Source: Casuarina equisetifolia (lineage: Eukaryota; Streptophyta; Magnoliopsida; Fagales; Casuarinaceae). From it: a stretch of 64,000 nucleotides of DNA. Of the stretch, positions 45,272 through 59,329 are shown piece by piece (position 1 is the first letter of the stretch; each line of letters begins with the position of its first letter). The notes under the pieces were generated by a model. That model was given only the letters and a program-made list of their open reading frames with translations. It was not told where the DNA came from and made no database searches. The translations under genes were made by a program, and so were the position numbers. The DNA is taken from positions 8,748,001-8,812,000 of the forward strand of contig CM052354.1 in assembly GCA_028551475.1 (NCBI GenBank), written 5' to 3'.

Positions 45272-48109
45272 TCAGGTAGCAATCTCATCAACCTCAGAAT
45301 TAAACACAAAACTTGGGAATGTCGTAGTTATATCCCTGCAAGTAATTAATGAGGAGTTGTAATGTGACCACGCGTAGTGATAATGAAGATATAAATACCC
45401 AATAAATGATTTGACTCATACCTAAGATATGGGAGGGTCATGATTTTTAATAATGACGGATTCTTGGTAACGAAGTTATGCCACTCTGACTTGTCTATCT
45501 TCCCATCTTGGTTCACATCAGCTTCCAAGAAAGTCTGTCCACAAACAATGGTAAGTCGCGGTTGGAGATACCAAAAGGAACCAAAACAAGTGCAAGCAAT
45601 TCAATTTCACTTCATCAGGATGCCAATAGAACACGATCTTTCACCATTTCCCTTTTAAAGAAAACAAGAAAATGAGGAGACCACTATCGTTGGGAAGGGT
45701 GTGGGGTTTCAGGGGCAGAAGAGGGTTAGTTTCCATTGTCTGGACCCGTAAGACCAATGGGTCTCAGTGGCCTGAAGGAGGAAAAGAATCTAGGCTTTAT
45801 CATGCACATATTTATAAATCATACTCTGGGGGATGTCAGTAACCACAACCCACCTTATCCAGTATTATTTCAATGGTCTCGTCAGCCAACTTCATTTCCG
45901 ATTCACAAAGAAGTGCAATTAACATTTGCTTGACCTGCCAACAACAGTAGCTATAAATCATGAGTTTGCATTGGAAATTACCATAGCAGAAGCCAAGGGT
46001 CCTGAATTTGCATTCACAGGTATAAATATCCATAAGAATCATGAACCACCAACATACCTCTTGGCGCTCAATATAGCCTGTAGTATCCAAATCATAAAGC
46101 TTAAATGAAACTGCAACAGAAAATCAAACATTAGCGTCCAGAAAAGAGCTACAAAGTAAACCTATAACACACTATGAGTAGCACTCAGCAACATAACACT
46201 CAACACTTTGCAATTAAAGAAAAATCCACTGTATCTTACAACTTACAATCAATCTTGTCATCCTGAGGAGCATTGGGATGGAAGACATTGAGTGATCTAA
46301 CGAAGTCACCAAAATCAATTACTCCCTTCCGCTTGACATCAAACAGATCAAAGATCTGCATGTAGAATAGCTTGAGTTCAAAACAAAAATAGTTTGAAAA
46401 TATCCATTCATAGGATTAGGATTGGGGGAAAAAAAAACAAACAAACAAAGCCCTCCAATAAAATTTGATTTTACACTAGATATTCCTCTCCTTTTCATCA
46501 TTTCCTCACGCTGTGGAAGAGAGAGAGAGAGACTATGATCTCCAACTTATCAAAATCAAACAGAAATGTTTCTACCTAAACTAAAACCTTTTATTTTATT
46601 TTTTTTTATTGCTAGGTCAAACTTTTCAGAAACTTAATAGTGGCACCAGGCAATAGTTAATGTAAGATCAATTTTCACACAATTAACATTTCGGTGTACA
46701 GTCAGAAACCCCACTTAGTGAAAACCATATCAACAAATAAAAAAACTCATCGGTGAGAAAATGAAGAATTCATTCTTTTTAGGATTAATGTCCAACGCTA
46801 AGTCACTGAGCTCCAAAATCTCCATCTCAACAGATATATACATATGCTAACAGAAGGATATAGTACCCGATTCGCAAAGAGATTCTCTTTCTTTCTGTTC
46901 TTAAATAGTGCCAGCTGAAATTCTTCCTGCATACACAAGAAGATAATTAAAAAAAAGGCAATGTCATTTTTTGAAATGAAATCTGCACTTATCCGTAGAT
47001 AATACTAAACTATATAGATGATCACTAAGAATTGCAATGACCAAGAACAACAAAAATCACCCTGAAAAATCTCATGATATTTGTAAATCAGATACTAAAT
47101 ATGTTAAATTTGAGGTTTCAAAGCTATATCATAAAGGCTAAACACCATCATCATCATTGACATCACGGAATACAAGATATATGCATGCTAACATACTTAA
47201 AAGGTCCATGGCTCAACTCTGCAGGAAACATCAATCGCAAAGACAGTAACACAATTCACTAATGCATTGCTTCCTAAAATAACAAAGGTGCAGAAAAACA
47301 CCTCCAACCTTAGTTTTATCAAAAAGTACTTTACCATATTACTCACAAAGGAAAATAAATAAAAAATAACATGATGGATAAATTGTAGAACAGAAGAGGC
47401 ATCAGCTACAAGCACAAACACACCTTGCTTATTAACCCATCATCAATCAGAGAACTGCTGATGCTCTTGAAAAGCTCAAAAAGTGCTTCAACTTCACTAA
47501 CACTGACTGGGGAATCATAAAGGAACACATGAGGAATAACTAACAAGAAAGCCGATCAAACAAATAATCGACATGCACACACAAATATGTACACAAACAC
47601 ATCTACGCCTGTAAAATGAGAAGGAAAAACATCATACTCTTTGAGAATAAAAGCACAAGGACCTTAATTCCATTTTGATCTTGGACATTTTAATATGATA
47701 AGCTTTGATTTGATAGCAACCTCTTATATAATCGCAGGCAAAGACTGACCAAAAACTACCATGCAAGGTTAAGTAATTTTAAAAGTTACAAATTCCATGT
47801 AAAAAGAAAAGGGTTTGAAAATGATCTAGCAGTCGAATTGTCTTTGTAAAAAACAAGTAACTTTAGTTGCATTTTGCTGAGATTATTTTTGATTCCTTGA
47901 ACCCAATATCTAGAGTATTCGAATTGCAAGTGATTCACTCATTTAAAATCATGCCCTAAAGTTGAAGAAAAAGTCCAAAACGAAAAAACAAGGAGCCCTG
48001 TAGTTGCTGTCAACAAAACAGTAAACTTACAAGCTGTTTGGGAAGCCAGAGCAACTGGATCCTCATGTCCTGGAACCTGTCTTCTTCTTGTAGACTGAAG
48101 ACAGCCCAT
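45272..48109 (-). CDS. CBL1: Calcineurin B-like calcium sensor, CBL1/CBL9 type
   Basis: Eight coding exons with GT-AG introns: 48031-48109, 47424-47506, 46867-46926, 46247-46355, 46058-46110, 45854-45934, 45422-45534 and 45272-45335. They sum to 642 bp, 213 residues, the usual CBL1 length. The N terminus [18 protein letters not shown] has Gly2 for myristoylation and Cys3 for palmitoylation, fitting a plasma-membrane sensor. Four EF-hands: a non-canonical first (around [11 protein letters not shown]), then [13 protein letters not shown] (80-92), [12 protein letters not shown] (117-128) and [12 protein letters not shown] (161-172). The C-terminal FPSF motif carries Ser201, the site phosphorylated by CIPK partners in Arabidopsis CBL1. 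Known role: binds Ca2+ and recruits CIPK kinases to act on potassium, nitrate and stress transport. CBL9 is very close, so the 1 versus 9 assignment rests on synteny with the PPR gene. Confidence 0.95.
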
Positions 48110-49095
48110 TTACGGAAGAGAATGATGGAGGAAGTGGCACTGCTATGAGACGAGCCCCTCGGCTATGGCCTCACTACAATATATGAGCAAAACCATCTTA
48201 ACCTTGCATTAACAAATCCAAATTCAAACACCACCATGCAAAGAAAACTAATTAGTAAATATAGTAATCCCAAAATGGCAAAGATCTGATAATTAAAGCC
48301 CTCCATTAGGACATAAACTCTATACAGACATTAAAATGAGGTTTCCTGGAAACGTTGGAACTTTCTGTAAACCACCAACTTAACCAACTAGAATACTTAA
48401 TTAATTTCCTCCAAAACTCAAGCAAACATTCAATTTTGTTTCTTGAAAAGTTGGGGGGGCGGGGCCTGTGGGGAAAAACGCTAAGCCAACTCCATAGGTA
48501 TTTGTTCTCTTATTGGATCTCAAATAATGCCCCGGACGGATCGAAGATTTATTTTGTCCACCATCCCTTTCCTTCCTCGGCAACCAAACAGAAAATTAAA
48601 ATTAAATAAACAAAAATAAAGAAATAAACCCGCTAATTGAAATGCAAAGTGTAACATGCTTCAACAACCCAACATGCAATTGAAAAACACCAAAATCCCG
48701 ACAACAAAAATTCAAAAACCCACACAGACCAACAAGAAAGACGGAAACAAAGAACAAAAACCAAAAGGAAAATTCATACTAAGATCAAAGTGTTCAGCAA
48801 ATACATAAACAGATTAAAAGAAACCACAGAGCCAAGAACGGCGACGGAGAAGAAACTTACCGACCAGAGCTTCGGACGGAAAATTTAGAACCTCCCGAAA
48901 CTCCCCAAGAAAGCGAGTCTTGGAGAGAGAGAGTGAGAGAGAAAAAGATAGAGAGGGCTGAACGATCGGAAGGCTCAAATGAATTAGTAAGAGCGAAGAT
49001 CCCGAGAGATCGAGCGTCTTGATTTAACAGAGAGACTGTCGAAATCAGAGGCCGAGACCGAGTTGGAAACCGCCAGACTATAGCCCCTACCACTC
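48110..49095 (-). promoter_or_regulatory. CBL gene 5' leader with UTR intron and promoter-proximal DNA
   Basis: The coding exon extends upstream to a probable acceptor at 48173 (ttgtag before tgaggccat). A good donor (gtaagtttctt) follows 48861, implying a non-coding first exon from 48861 to about 49000-49090 and a 0.7-kb intron in the 5' UTR. The first exon contains a GA/CT-rich run (48927-48957), typical of plant leaders. The start of transcription is not determinable. A short frame near 48857-49093 is probably not coding. Confidence 0.6.
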
Positions 49096-49099
49096 AAAT

Positions 49100-52000
49100 C
49101 ATATAGAGACAGTTGGAGCGCGTCCCCACGCGCTACTCGAGCGAGTGAAATCACAGATATCGTTTGATTGGCTTTTTGGAATATTCGCTCCTCCCTTCGC
49201 CTTTCAAAAAGTAATCGCTTTTTGAACGAAGACTGCTTTCATAAGATGTAGACATTGGCTAAATTTCTTCTACCTAAGAGCTTAAATTAACTATTTTCTG
49301 TTTGTATCTCATTAAATATTACCCATAAAAATATGTTTCTTTCTACTCATCTCTTGACAATATTTTCCCAATCTTTAGAGAATTTTGACTTGCTAACCCA
49401 CATGACATTTGAAAAATTATTTTTGTGGTAGTAGAGGAATATTTCACGTCTTTTTTATATTTTTTAAATTAAATATTAAGAAAAATTTTGTTAGAAGACT
49501 TAAAGAATCAACTCAAAAACTAAGTCAAAAATCAAAAGGTCCTTTTTAATTTAAACTTTATCGAAAGATCTTATTTTTTAATATAAAATTCTTGTCATAT
49601 ATATATTTCTCATAGTCATTAAGCTCAGGGTCACATCTAATCAAATATATTTAACTTAGGCTTTTATACCTATTAGAAAAATCAAAAACTTAACCTAAAA
49701 ACTAACTTAAAGATATTTTTTTTGATGTGTGACTCTCATAATACACATACTTTTTTGTATATTGAGAGTTATTATGCTTAAGATTAAATAAGATGGAATA
49801 ACTTTAACTTAAGTTTTGATATCATATTAAAATATCTAAAAGCTAACTCAATAATTAGAGAATCATTTTTTAATTTAAATCTTACCTTAAAAATCTTATT
49901 CTTTTATGTTAAACTCTCATTGTTCACATACAGTTCATCAAATAATAGAAATTATGTAAAAAGTTGAGTCTTAGAAGAACTTTAGATAATCATATAAGAA
50001 TTCAACATGATATGAGTTTTATAATAGTTATATTAAATTTAACCAGTATCATGTGTCCTCTTTGATACATTGAATTTTTCTGGTCTTCTAAGTCACCACC
50101 TAACATCGTGGAGAGACTTTCTATCTTTCCAAAGCTCACCAATCAATACTTCAAACTCAAAGTCCTACTTTGCTTCAACTTTGTCCATAAATAAAGCACT
50201 GTATCTTGCTTTCCTTTATTCTTGTGCTGTAAAATATGACGCTGGGGTTTAGAATTTGGTTACATGAGCCCAAGGGTAAGAGTCCGTTACGCCAAAAGCA
50301 TCAACTTACGAAAGTTTTTTATTCTTGCTACCTTTGGTGAAGCTACTTGCTCGAGAATGGTGCTAACTTATCTATCTCAAAATCACCATATTTATGATTC
50401 ACAAACCATATCCACATCCTGTTAACGACAAGATCCAAAAACATTTGTCGTAACCATGTTTTCTCTCAAATTTTTGTGTTTGAGACACGTGGTTTTGCAC
50501 TTCATTATGTTGGTGTTAATGAATGCAATTCAAGTGAGTGTCAAAGAAGGATACGGATGCATTATTCCTAATTTAAAAATATGGATATAAAAGGAAATGT
50601 TGAATATGTCATTGAATAAAACCTAAATGAGTTTCAAGTTAAAAAAATGTTAATGTTAGGGTTCATGTGGGACTTAACATGCCCTTTCAGCCCATCATAA
50701 GATAACATTTCTTACAAGGATTTTGTCCATAAGCAAATGACAAAAGATTAAACTTAAATTTTTCATGAATGTTTTAATAATGAGAGACTAGACATTCATA
50801 CTATAACACACATCCTCACTACAGCGTGGGATTAGACATCCACATTGTGGTATTACTTTTTGTATTGATTTAACTTATCCAAATCCATAAGGTGTTAAGA
50901 CTAAATCTAAGTTCTAAAATTTTATAAAGAATGACTTATACTTAATTTAAAACCCTACGACATTAAGATAATGAACTTATCTTTTTAATAAAATTATTAT
51001 TTAGTTTTATATTGTTCCCATATAGGACTTAGTAATAACGAATTAATAAGAATTTTAGAAAAAAAAATCAAAATCATTTATACTAAGATTTGTGAATCAT
51101 AATTTTTTTTAATAACACAAAACTTTCACAAAGCTTTGCTTAATGACCTAATCTAGAGAACAATGGTCAATCCCCAAACATACTCAAGTCAGTTAAAAAT
51201 ACAATTAAAGGGATTTAAATTTATAATATTTACTTCGTAAGATCTCATACAAGAATCTTACTTATCATCTCAATTACACTTCATGAGACATGTGAATCAT
51301 AATTAAGATTTATCAAATGAAAATATATTTATTATGTCAAGTAATTTTTTTTATATAATTTAAAACACCTAGTGAACTTTGTCTAATAACTTAAACTTAT
51401 AAACAGAAGTTACCATGAAACTTACTCAAATTTAATAAAAAATATAATCAAGAAGAATCTAAACCAAAATAATTACTACACAATTTTTACGGTTGGTTCA
51501 GTTACAAGGAAGTTATTTAGTCCTCAAAAGTTTAGATAGCACCAAGGAAAGTGACAACCCATCACATGCCCTTGTTTGTTTTTTCTTAACTACGCCATGT
51601 TACCTCTATGCCCGGAAACAAACGTAGGCTGCATGTGAAAAGAGCTCGAGAAGGCGACTAATCATCACGCATCTCAACTTTCCCGAACGGGTTGGCCAAA
51701 GTCTATTTATTAACAACAAACCATGCTGATGTTGTTGCGGCGGATAACGAGAGATGGATCAGTTATAGCAGCGAAATAACTAAATCTTTTTATTAATAAT
51801 AGCTTCTAAGAAGATATTGATTTTTATAGGACTCAATATTATTGGAGTTTCTATATATAAGTTCTTCTTAAAAACGTTATCCTTTTTCCTCTCAATAATG
51901 GATTAATATTGTGGCGGATAATGAGATCTTATCCGTATTTCTGGTTTTGATTATTTGTTCCAGCATTGTTTATTCGCTCTCATAACCTTCGTTCGTCACA

Positions 52001-55000
52001 TCAACTTGGTCTTCTACCGGCATTTTTGCTAACTAATGCTTGTACTATTCTTTTTATTTATTTTTAATTTTTTTTATTGGAGTTGAAGCGTTTGGTGCGT
52101 GCATGAAACTGATAAATAAACATTGGACCGACAAAGATAATGTTTAGGTATTAAAAAAAATAGCAGCCATTGATGATTTTGTCTTCCACTTGCAGTGTTT
52201 GTCGCTTTGGAACTTTTTCTATTTTTTACGACACTGGGTCCAGGTGTTTTTTTAGATTTGGGATCTGTTTGGGCTTTGGGAAAATGGTCGGCCTTGCCTG
52301 TCACTATCAAGTGATGGCAAAAGTAAGGGAACGAAGTGATAAAGCCTAACAGCAATTATTTAATGTCTTGAAAGCATAATTTTAGGGTTTAAACATGTCG
52401 GCACAAGATTGATTGGACAGATTGAATATTGGAGATTCCCTTGCTTGCTTTTTGTTTGGAGCGAGAAGTCCAATCAATGGGGAAAACCTTGATGGGAGTC
52501 TTCATGGGTTGTTAACCATCGTTTAATTAAAATTAAAAAGTAATAATAATGTAAAGAAATGTATTATTTAATTTAACTCAAACAACTTTTTTATTTTAAA
52601 CAATTTTATAAATTAATGTCATCTATAACGTTGGACAACTCCACACACGTGACATGCCCTCTCTCTAAAATGGTCATATATTGGACCACTGTCTTACTAT
52701 ATTTATATGAGTGTTAAATGAGAAGTTTAAATTGTGTTATTATGTAAATACTCATTATGTAATACAAAAGTTAACTTAAAAATTAGTAAAATTATTTAAT
52801 TTAAACAATTCTATAAACTTATGTCTTAATAACATAAAACTATTTTGCACATTGTAACAATAACTAATCTACAATAGTTTTGAAATAAGTTTATAATTTT
52901 AGTATTTAAACATTTTTATTTTTTTTAATTTAATATTAATGAAGGAGAATAATTTATTTTATGGATGTAGTTTATTTGCTTTAAGAAGTTAAGGATGGGT
53001 CAAAGAGGCACAAATGTAGTTGAAATGTTCCATACATATTGTTTAGAAAGGAAAAATTGTTCAATGATAAATTTGACTATATGGGAGATTATTTATTTCC
53101 TATTTATTTTCAATTCCTTATTTTATAGTTTGCATTGATTTGTTCTATATGTATTAGATTTTTAGCATAAAAAAGTGTGTCATAGCACAAATGAATACTT
53201 TGAGTGTCTAAATTTTAATCCTACACTTCTTAGATTGAAGATAGAGAACCTTCCCTTTGTGCAAAGATCTAGTTCAAATAATTTTTTACGCGTATTATTT
53301 AACAGATTTTGTGTTGTAAATTGCTAATATGGAATAAGTATTAAGCTTTTTGAAGGCTTGTAAAAGGAAGGAGAATCAGGACCATCTGATTCTCAGGACT
53401 ATTTGTTTGAAGATTATATCTTTTCTTTTTGTCTGTAACTTTCATTTGATTTTATATTACCAAGTGAAGTAAGCATCAAGAATATCACAAATGACTTTGA
53501 GAATAATACTACACAATAAAAAACTCCATATTTATATTTTTTAAATTTTTACTCGACAAATTTATCAATTATTTCTTGATAGATTCAACTCATGCACTTA
53601 TACTAGATTGGATTTGAGCTTTCTACAAACCATTAGGAAATGGAGCTTTCATCCACATCATGTATATCATTTTAATTAATTAAAAAATTAAGAAAAATAA
53701 AATCTAATGAATTTCATTTTTAATTGTTAAAAAAAAATAACACCATAAACAATAATAGCTTATATTGAAGAGTATAATCATTTTTAAACCAACTTTACCT
53801 ATCAATTACACTAAATATTTACTTTACATTATAACTTATAACATTTCAAATTTTTCATTGATTAGGCTCTTATACTAACTCACAAGGGAGATCAATACAC
53901 TTATATTGAAGAGGAATATACACATTGGAAAAAATATATATACATTTGATAAAACAAAATAATTATGCTATAATCATTGATTTGTGAGAAAAAGATTCTC
54001 TAATTGTTGAAAAGCATAGAGAATTAGCTCATATGTAAATTAAAATAGTAAAATATTAAATAGATGAACTTATTTTTTTATAAACTAATTTTTAAGTTTT
54101 TATATTTTATAAATGAGATTTAATGGGTCTTTTTTACTTCAAGTGTAAGACAATACTTTCCATAAGATTTTCCCTCACAAGTGAAGGAGTGGAAGATAGA
54201 TCATGAATATTCAATAAATCTTTTAGTAATGTGAGACAATAACTCTATGTGATTTATGATCTTAAACATATCCATAGAAGCATTAAAAACAAACTTTGAC
54301 TCTTGTACCAATTAGAAGTCATAAAAAGGATGTTGATCAACATCTAACTTAAGACTATTAAATATTAAGGAGAAGAACCTATATTTTTATAAGCTACTTT
54401 CTATATTTTTATTTTTTATACCCCTCACTTCAAACGTGGGAAAATATTTTTATGAAAATCTTTATCTACAACATAGGAGTCAAATAAAATATAAATTCAT
54501 GATAAATTTTTTAATGATGTGGGACAACAACTGCACATAACCCCTGCAACTCTTTCCAAGAAAACTAAAATAATTGGTTATTTGAGAAGGAAAAACCGTG
54601 AAGCATCCAGCCATTCTTTACAATATTCAAAAGCAAACTGAAAACCGTAAGCAATGCTGCTCAAAGATCATGAGCCAAGGCATGATGAAGAATTATTAAT
54701 CAAGAGAATTTTCCAGACCTTTTTCGATCGACGGACCAAATTCCTAACAGTGACCCGGAAAAGTCAAAGCCCAATTCCGGATACCAAAAAGTCAAAGCCC
54801 ACGTAAGCCCAAAATTTCGTGTTAGAACTTCCTGGGTATTAGTCGAAAACACCAAAAAAAAAATGGTAATTTTGGCAATTTATAAATATAAAAATAGGAA
54901 AGAAAACCTTGGTAAATTCCTAGAGAGATAATTGTTAAGTCTTATTTGACTAAAAATTGGGGACAATACTTTATGCATATTGAGTTTGAGTTTGAGTTTG

Positions 55001-56053
55001 AGTTTTCTTGGTCTTGTACAAGTTTGCTCGTTGAACATGATTTGGGTTCCTGCCTAAAATACAACAGGATTGAAGATTTGATTTGGTTAGCTTGGAAAAC
55101 CACCAATAAGAGAAAAAAATGGCAGAAAAATTTATTATGAGTTAAGTATTGATCTCTATTTTCAATTCTACACTCTAATTTTTATAAATTCGGACTAGTA
55201 ACTTTACCCCATTTATGATGATCACAAACTTTTTTGAACTTTCCAGTATACTTCACCCATATATATGGACCCGATGAGAAGTTTGACCTTATACTTACAT
55301 TTATAAACTCAATATTTTTTCTCTTTTCAATCCCATGTGAGACTTCTTGTTAGATTTGATAGAATATGGCCCATATCCAATTTAAAATCCTAAAACATTA
55401 ACCAGTAAAACCTATATCTTTACAAATAGGATGTTTAATATCTTCCTTAATAATATATGACTCATCGGACACATCTTAACAAGCATCCTCACCACAACCT
55501 TTTACCATGATAGTAAAATTGTTTAACTATTATGATAAGATATTATATGAATAATGCATGGGATTAAACAATGAGAGTCTAAATAGATGTTGAAGGGAAT
55601 CTTAGCTTTGATTCCATGTTAGATTTTATAAAGCGTGACCCATATCTAACTTAAAACTAGGGCACATTGGACACATTTTAATAAGCTTCTTTATTATAAT
55701 GGTCAAATCATTGGACCATCATGATATCACATAATTCAACGCTTCTTAAACAATTTCTTTCATTATACATTGGGTGGACACACAAGGCATTGACCCATTT
55801 TTATTAGGTTCAGACCAACCTCGACTCCACCTACACATTAGGCTTTGACTTGATCTTTTGATACTAATTGATAGTGTTTTTAGAAATCTTCCTTTCCTAA
55901 AAATTAGCTCATAAGGGAAACCTCACTTTTACACCTATAAATTCAGTATTTTCTTCTCTCATCTCAAAGTGGGAATTCTAGACACATGTGTTAGGATTGA
56001 ATGAAGAGTCTTATATTGTGCGACGTGATTTAGCTGTTGGGTTTCCAACGTTT
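49100..56053. other. AT-rich intergenic stretch, no gene seen
   Basis: No credible coding frame. It holds scattered decayed repeats (for example 49680-49900, 54050-54480, 55300-55700) with phrases like tttttaagtttttat and gtgggacaacaa, and a four-unit GAGTTT repeat near 54983-55003. Two related strings cggcggataacgagag (51738) and gtggcggataatgaga (51913) may mark an old LTR-like piece. Confidence 0.45.
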
Positions 56054-56058
56054 ATTTT

Positions 56059-56332
56059 TGAAGAATTTGATAAACTCTTACAAGTTTGGAAGAAAAGGTT
56101 GTTTATTGATCAAGCAAAATCAAAATTAGTTACAAGAAAAGACAAAGCTGTAGAGAAAAGAACTCTTAGTATGCGGTTGTATTAACCAACAATCTAACCT
56201 AAGAAGTTATATGTAAATAAAAGTAAGGCTTATACAAGGAAACCCTAGTATCTTACAATATAAGGAAATATATTAAGCCTTATTCTAGAACCTAATATGG
56301 TAATATAGAGAGAGAACCATCAATCTTCAACA
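56059..56332 (-). repeat. 3' LTR of minus-strand copia
   Basis: 274 bp. The purine tract gcttgaagagagg lies beside it on the minus strand (56333-56345). Confidence 0.93.
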
Positions 56333-56339
56333 CCTCTCT

Positions 56340-57764
56340 TCAAGCTAAGGTTCGAAAGAAGTCCAAGATCCCAAGCTTGCTAAGGAGATGATAGTGTTGA
56401 TTTGTCCCCAAAGCCTTGATTAGAATATTTGCAGGTTTGTCACCACTCCCAACATGTGTTGTGCTAATTAAACCATGACGTATTTTTTCTTGAATAAAAT
56501 GACAAGAAAAATCTATATGTTTCGTCTTCTTATGAAAGATGGGGTTTTCTACCAATTTTTGCGTTGTCTCATTATCACAATATAACTACATTGGCTATGA
56601 AATATTAATTTCCATATCTTTTAATAGACCAACTATCCAAACAATCTCACAAGTAGTGGTTGCCATGACCTTATATTCAGCCTCTATTAAAGAAAGAGTC
56701 ACAATTGGTTGCTTTTTATTTTTTCAAGAAATTACTGAATGTCTAAGTATAAGACAGAAACCAGAAGTGGATCGGCGTATCATGAGGCATTTTGCATAGT
56801 TAGCATCATAAAAGGCTTGCAAGAGAAAATCACCATCTGAAGGGAAAAATAAACAAAGCCTTACTGTTCTTTTTAGATACTTAACAATACGAAGAGTTGC
56901 CTCCCAGTGGAATTGCTTGGGAGCATGCATGAATTGACTTAAGAGATGTACTGGAAAAGCTATGTCAGAGCGTGTCATATCAAGATAATTTAGCTTACCA
57001 ATGAATTATTGATAACTCAAGATATTCTCAAATTGTGGATCATTTATTTATGGACAAATGAATTCATCATATTTTAGGCTAGTGAATAAGACAGTTGTCT
57101 CCATGAGGTTTTTAATAGGCGTTACAGATGACAATCCCAATTTAGAAATATACTTACGTTGATTGAGATGCATGCCATTCGAATCTTGAAGGATCTCAAT
57201 CCCAAGAAAATACTTAAGTTTTCCTAAGTCCTTGATTCGACATGTAGAATAAAGATAAGCCTGTAAAGCTTTAATTTCTTGTGTGTCATCACCATTGATT
57301 AAGATGTCAACTACATATATGAGCACTAAAACAATATTACTATCTTCTATTTTAGTGAAAAGAGAATAGTCGTATAGTGACTTTCAATAACCAGTAGACA
57401 CTAAAGCTTCTATAAACTTCTCATTCTATTGTCGTGAAGCTTTACTTTAAACCATACAAAGATTTCCTCAACCGACATACTTTGGACCCCCTTCAAAAGG
57501 ACTCCTAGGTGATGGTTTCATATGTACTTCCTGATCTAAGTGTCCCTGTAGAAACGCATTATGAATATCCATTTGTCGAATAGTCCACTTATATTCTGAA
57601 GTAATAGATAATGCACCTCTAATTATCACATATTTTATTGTAGGAGAGAAAGCCTTATGATAATCTATCCTTTCTCTCTGACTATAACCTTTCGTTACTA
57701 GATGAGCCTTAAAGTGCTCAATACTCCCATTAGTATAATACTTAAATCTTGTATACTTATTCAT
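56340..57764 (-). pseudogene. minus-strand copia RT-RNase H (broken)
   Basis: GSIEHFKAHLVTKGYSQRE, QMDIHNAFLQGHLDQEVHM, then MLIYVVDILINGDD mark the RT; the catalytic YVDD reads YVVD, losing one aspartate. RDSAF-type and RNase H parts follow (TRSDIAFPVHLLSQFMHAPK, QAFYDANYAKCLM, ENPIFHKKTKHIDFSCHF, ILIKALGTNQHYHLLSKLG). At least four breaks separate these pieces. Confidence 0.9.
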
Positions 57765-57978
57765 ATCCTACGTGTTTTCTTTATGGTGGTATGTCTACTA
57801 ATTTCCATGTTCCATTTGATTATAATGCTTTCATTTCCTAATCGATGATATTTCACCATCTTGAATCCTTAATTGTCTCATGGTAAAACAAAGGTTCTAT
57901 CTCAAGTGAAATGGTTGTTATGAAATGTTGATGTGGAATGGATAAATGTATATAAGATACATAGTTAGATATGAGATA

Positions 57979-59110
57979 CTATATGGATGGACTAACAACG
58001 TTGTTACAGACATAATCTTGAATCCATATAGGTGGTCTAAACATTCTAATAGATTGTCTAGGAAGTGATGGATGGACTATGGGATTAGGCATGGTTAATG
58101 AGGAAAGATCATCCTTTGTCTCATCATAAGTGAGAACATAAGGCAATGCGGAAGGAGGATCTAGAATCTCTAAGGTAAAATCATTGGGTTGGTTGCTTGA
58201 TATATTAGAAGTGGTAATATTTGGTATAGTATGAGTGGTAATATCAAGAATAGGATTTGATTGTGTAGGAGGGATTACTTGAGCATTTGAATTAGGGTTA
58301 ACTCTGGTAACTTGTTGTGCAAGCTCCTCATCTCGAGATGACATCATAGGGAATTCTAAAGAATGGGACCCAATCTTTATGTTTGTAAAAAGGAAAACAT
58401 TTTCATGAAAGTGAACATCATGATTCATAAAAAATTTCTTTCTTTCAATGTCATAAAGTTTATATCTTTTTTGCCCAAAAGGGTATCCCATGAAAATACT
58501 GAGAATAACTCGAGGGAAAAATTTGTTTTTGTGGCCCACCACTAAAGCATAGTAGAGACAACCAGAGAGTCAAAATCTAGAGAGGTTAGGAGCTTTCCCA
58601 TGAAACACTTCATAAGGAGATTTCTCATGTAAGACTGAAGAAGGAATGTAATTAATAATATGTGTGGCAATGAATATACATTCACCCCAAAAACATGTGG
58701 GCATATGACTTTGAAATTTTAATGCTTGTGTAACATCCAATAAATGATGATGTTTACGTTCTACCATACCATTTTGTCACGGCATATGTACACATGAACT
58801 TTCATGTATTATACCTCGCAATGAAAATAATTTATCACATAAAGATTTAAAGAAATCAATTGCATTATCAAAACGAATGTGTTTGATCCCAATGCTAAAA
58901 TGATTTTTAATGGTGTTAAAGAAATGTTCTAAATGGGATACTATTTCAGTCTTATGTTTCATGAGAAAAGTTCAAGTCTCTCGTGAAAAGTCATTAACAA
59001 TGGTTAGAAAATATTTCGAACCATCATGATCTGAGGCATGATATGGTCCCCAAATGTCCACATGAATTAAATCAAAAGATTTTTTACATTCTCATTGCGA
59101 ATAGTGAATG
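57979..59110 (-). pseudogene. minus-strand copia integrase (broken)
   Basis: IRFDNAIDFFKS, RGIIHESSCVHMP and NGMVERKHHHLLDVTQAL show the second aspartate and the glutamate of the integrase core. FWGECIFIATHIINYIPSSV and GHKNKFFPRVILSIFMGYPF follow across stops at 58776 and 58569. The usual SDNG is FDNA here. Confidence 0.88.
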
Positions 59111-59329
59111 GATCATGTGTTTGCTTAGCAAACGGGTAAACTAAGCAATGAAAATTAAAAGATGAAAAATCTTTGAAATCATTAAAAGATTTAAATTTAG
59201 ATAAAGATGTGACCAAGTCTTAAATGCCATAGATAAAAATTAAGGTTATTTCACGTTTAAGTAATTGAAAAGGCTGCTGTAATACCAAAAAATTTGTTAA
59301 CATGCTTATTCCTAGGATGCAAGAAAAAA

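Noticed and set aside
48355-48609. 84-codon plus-strand frame in the CBL 5' UTR intron
   Set aside because: It lies in the inferred intron, antisense to the gene, with no protein-like features.
52074-52355. 93-codon minus-strand frame
   Set aside because: No recognised motif, no splice context and ordinary AT-rich surroundings.
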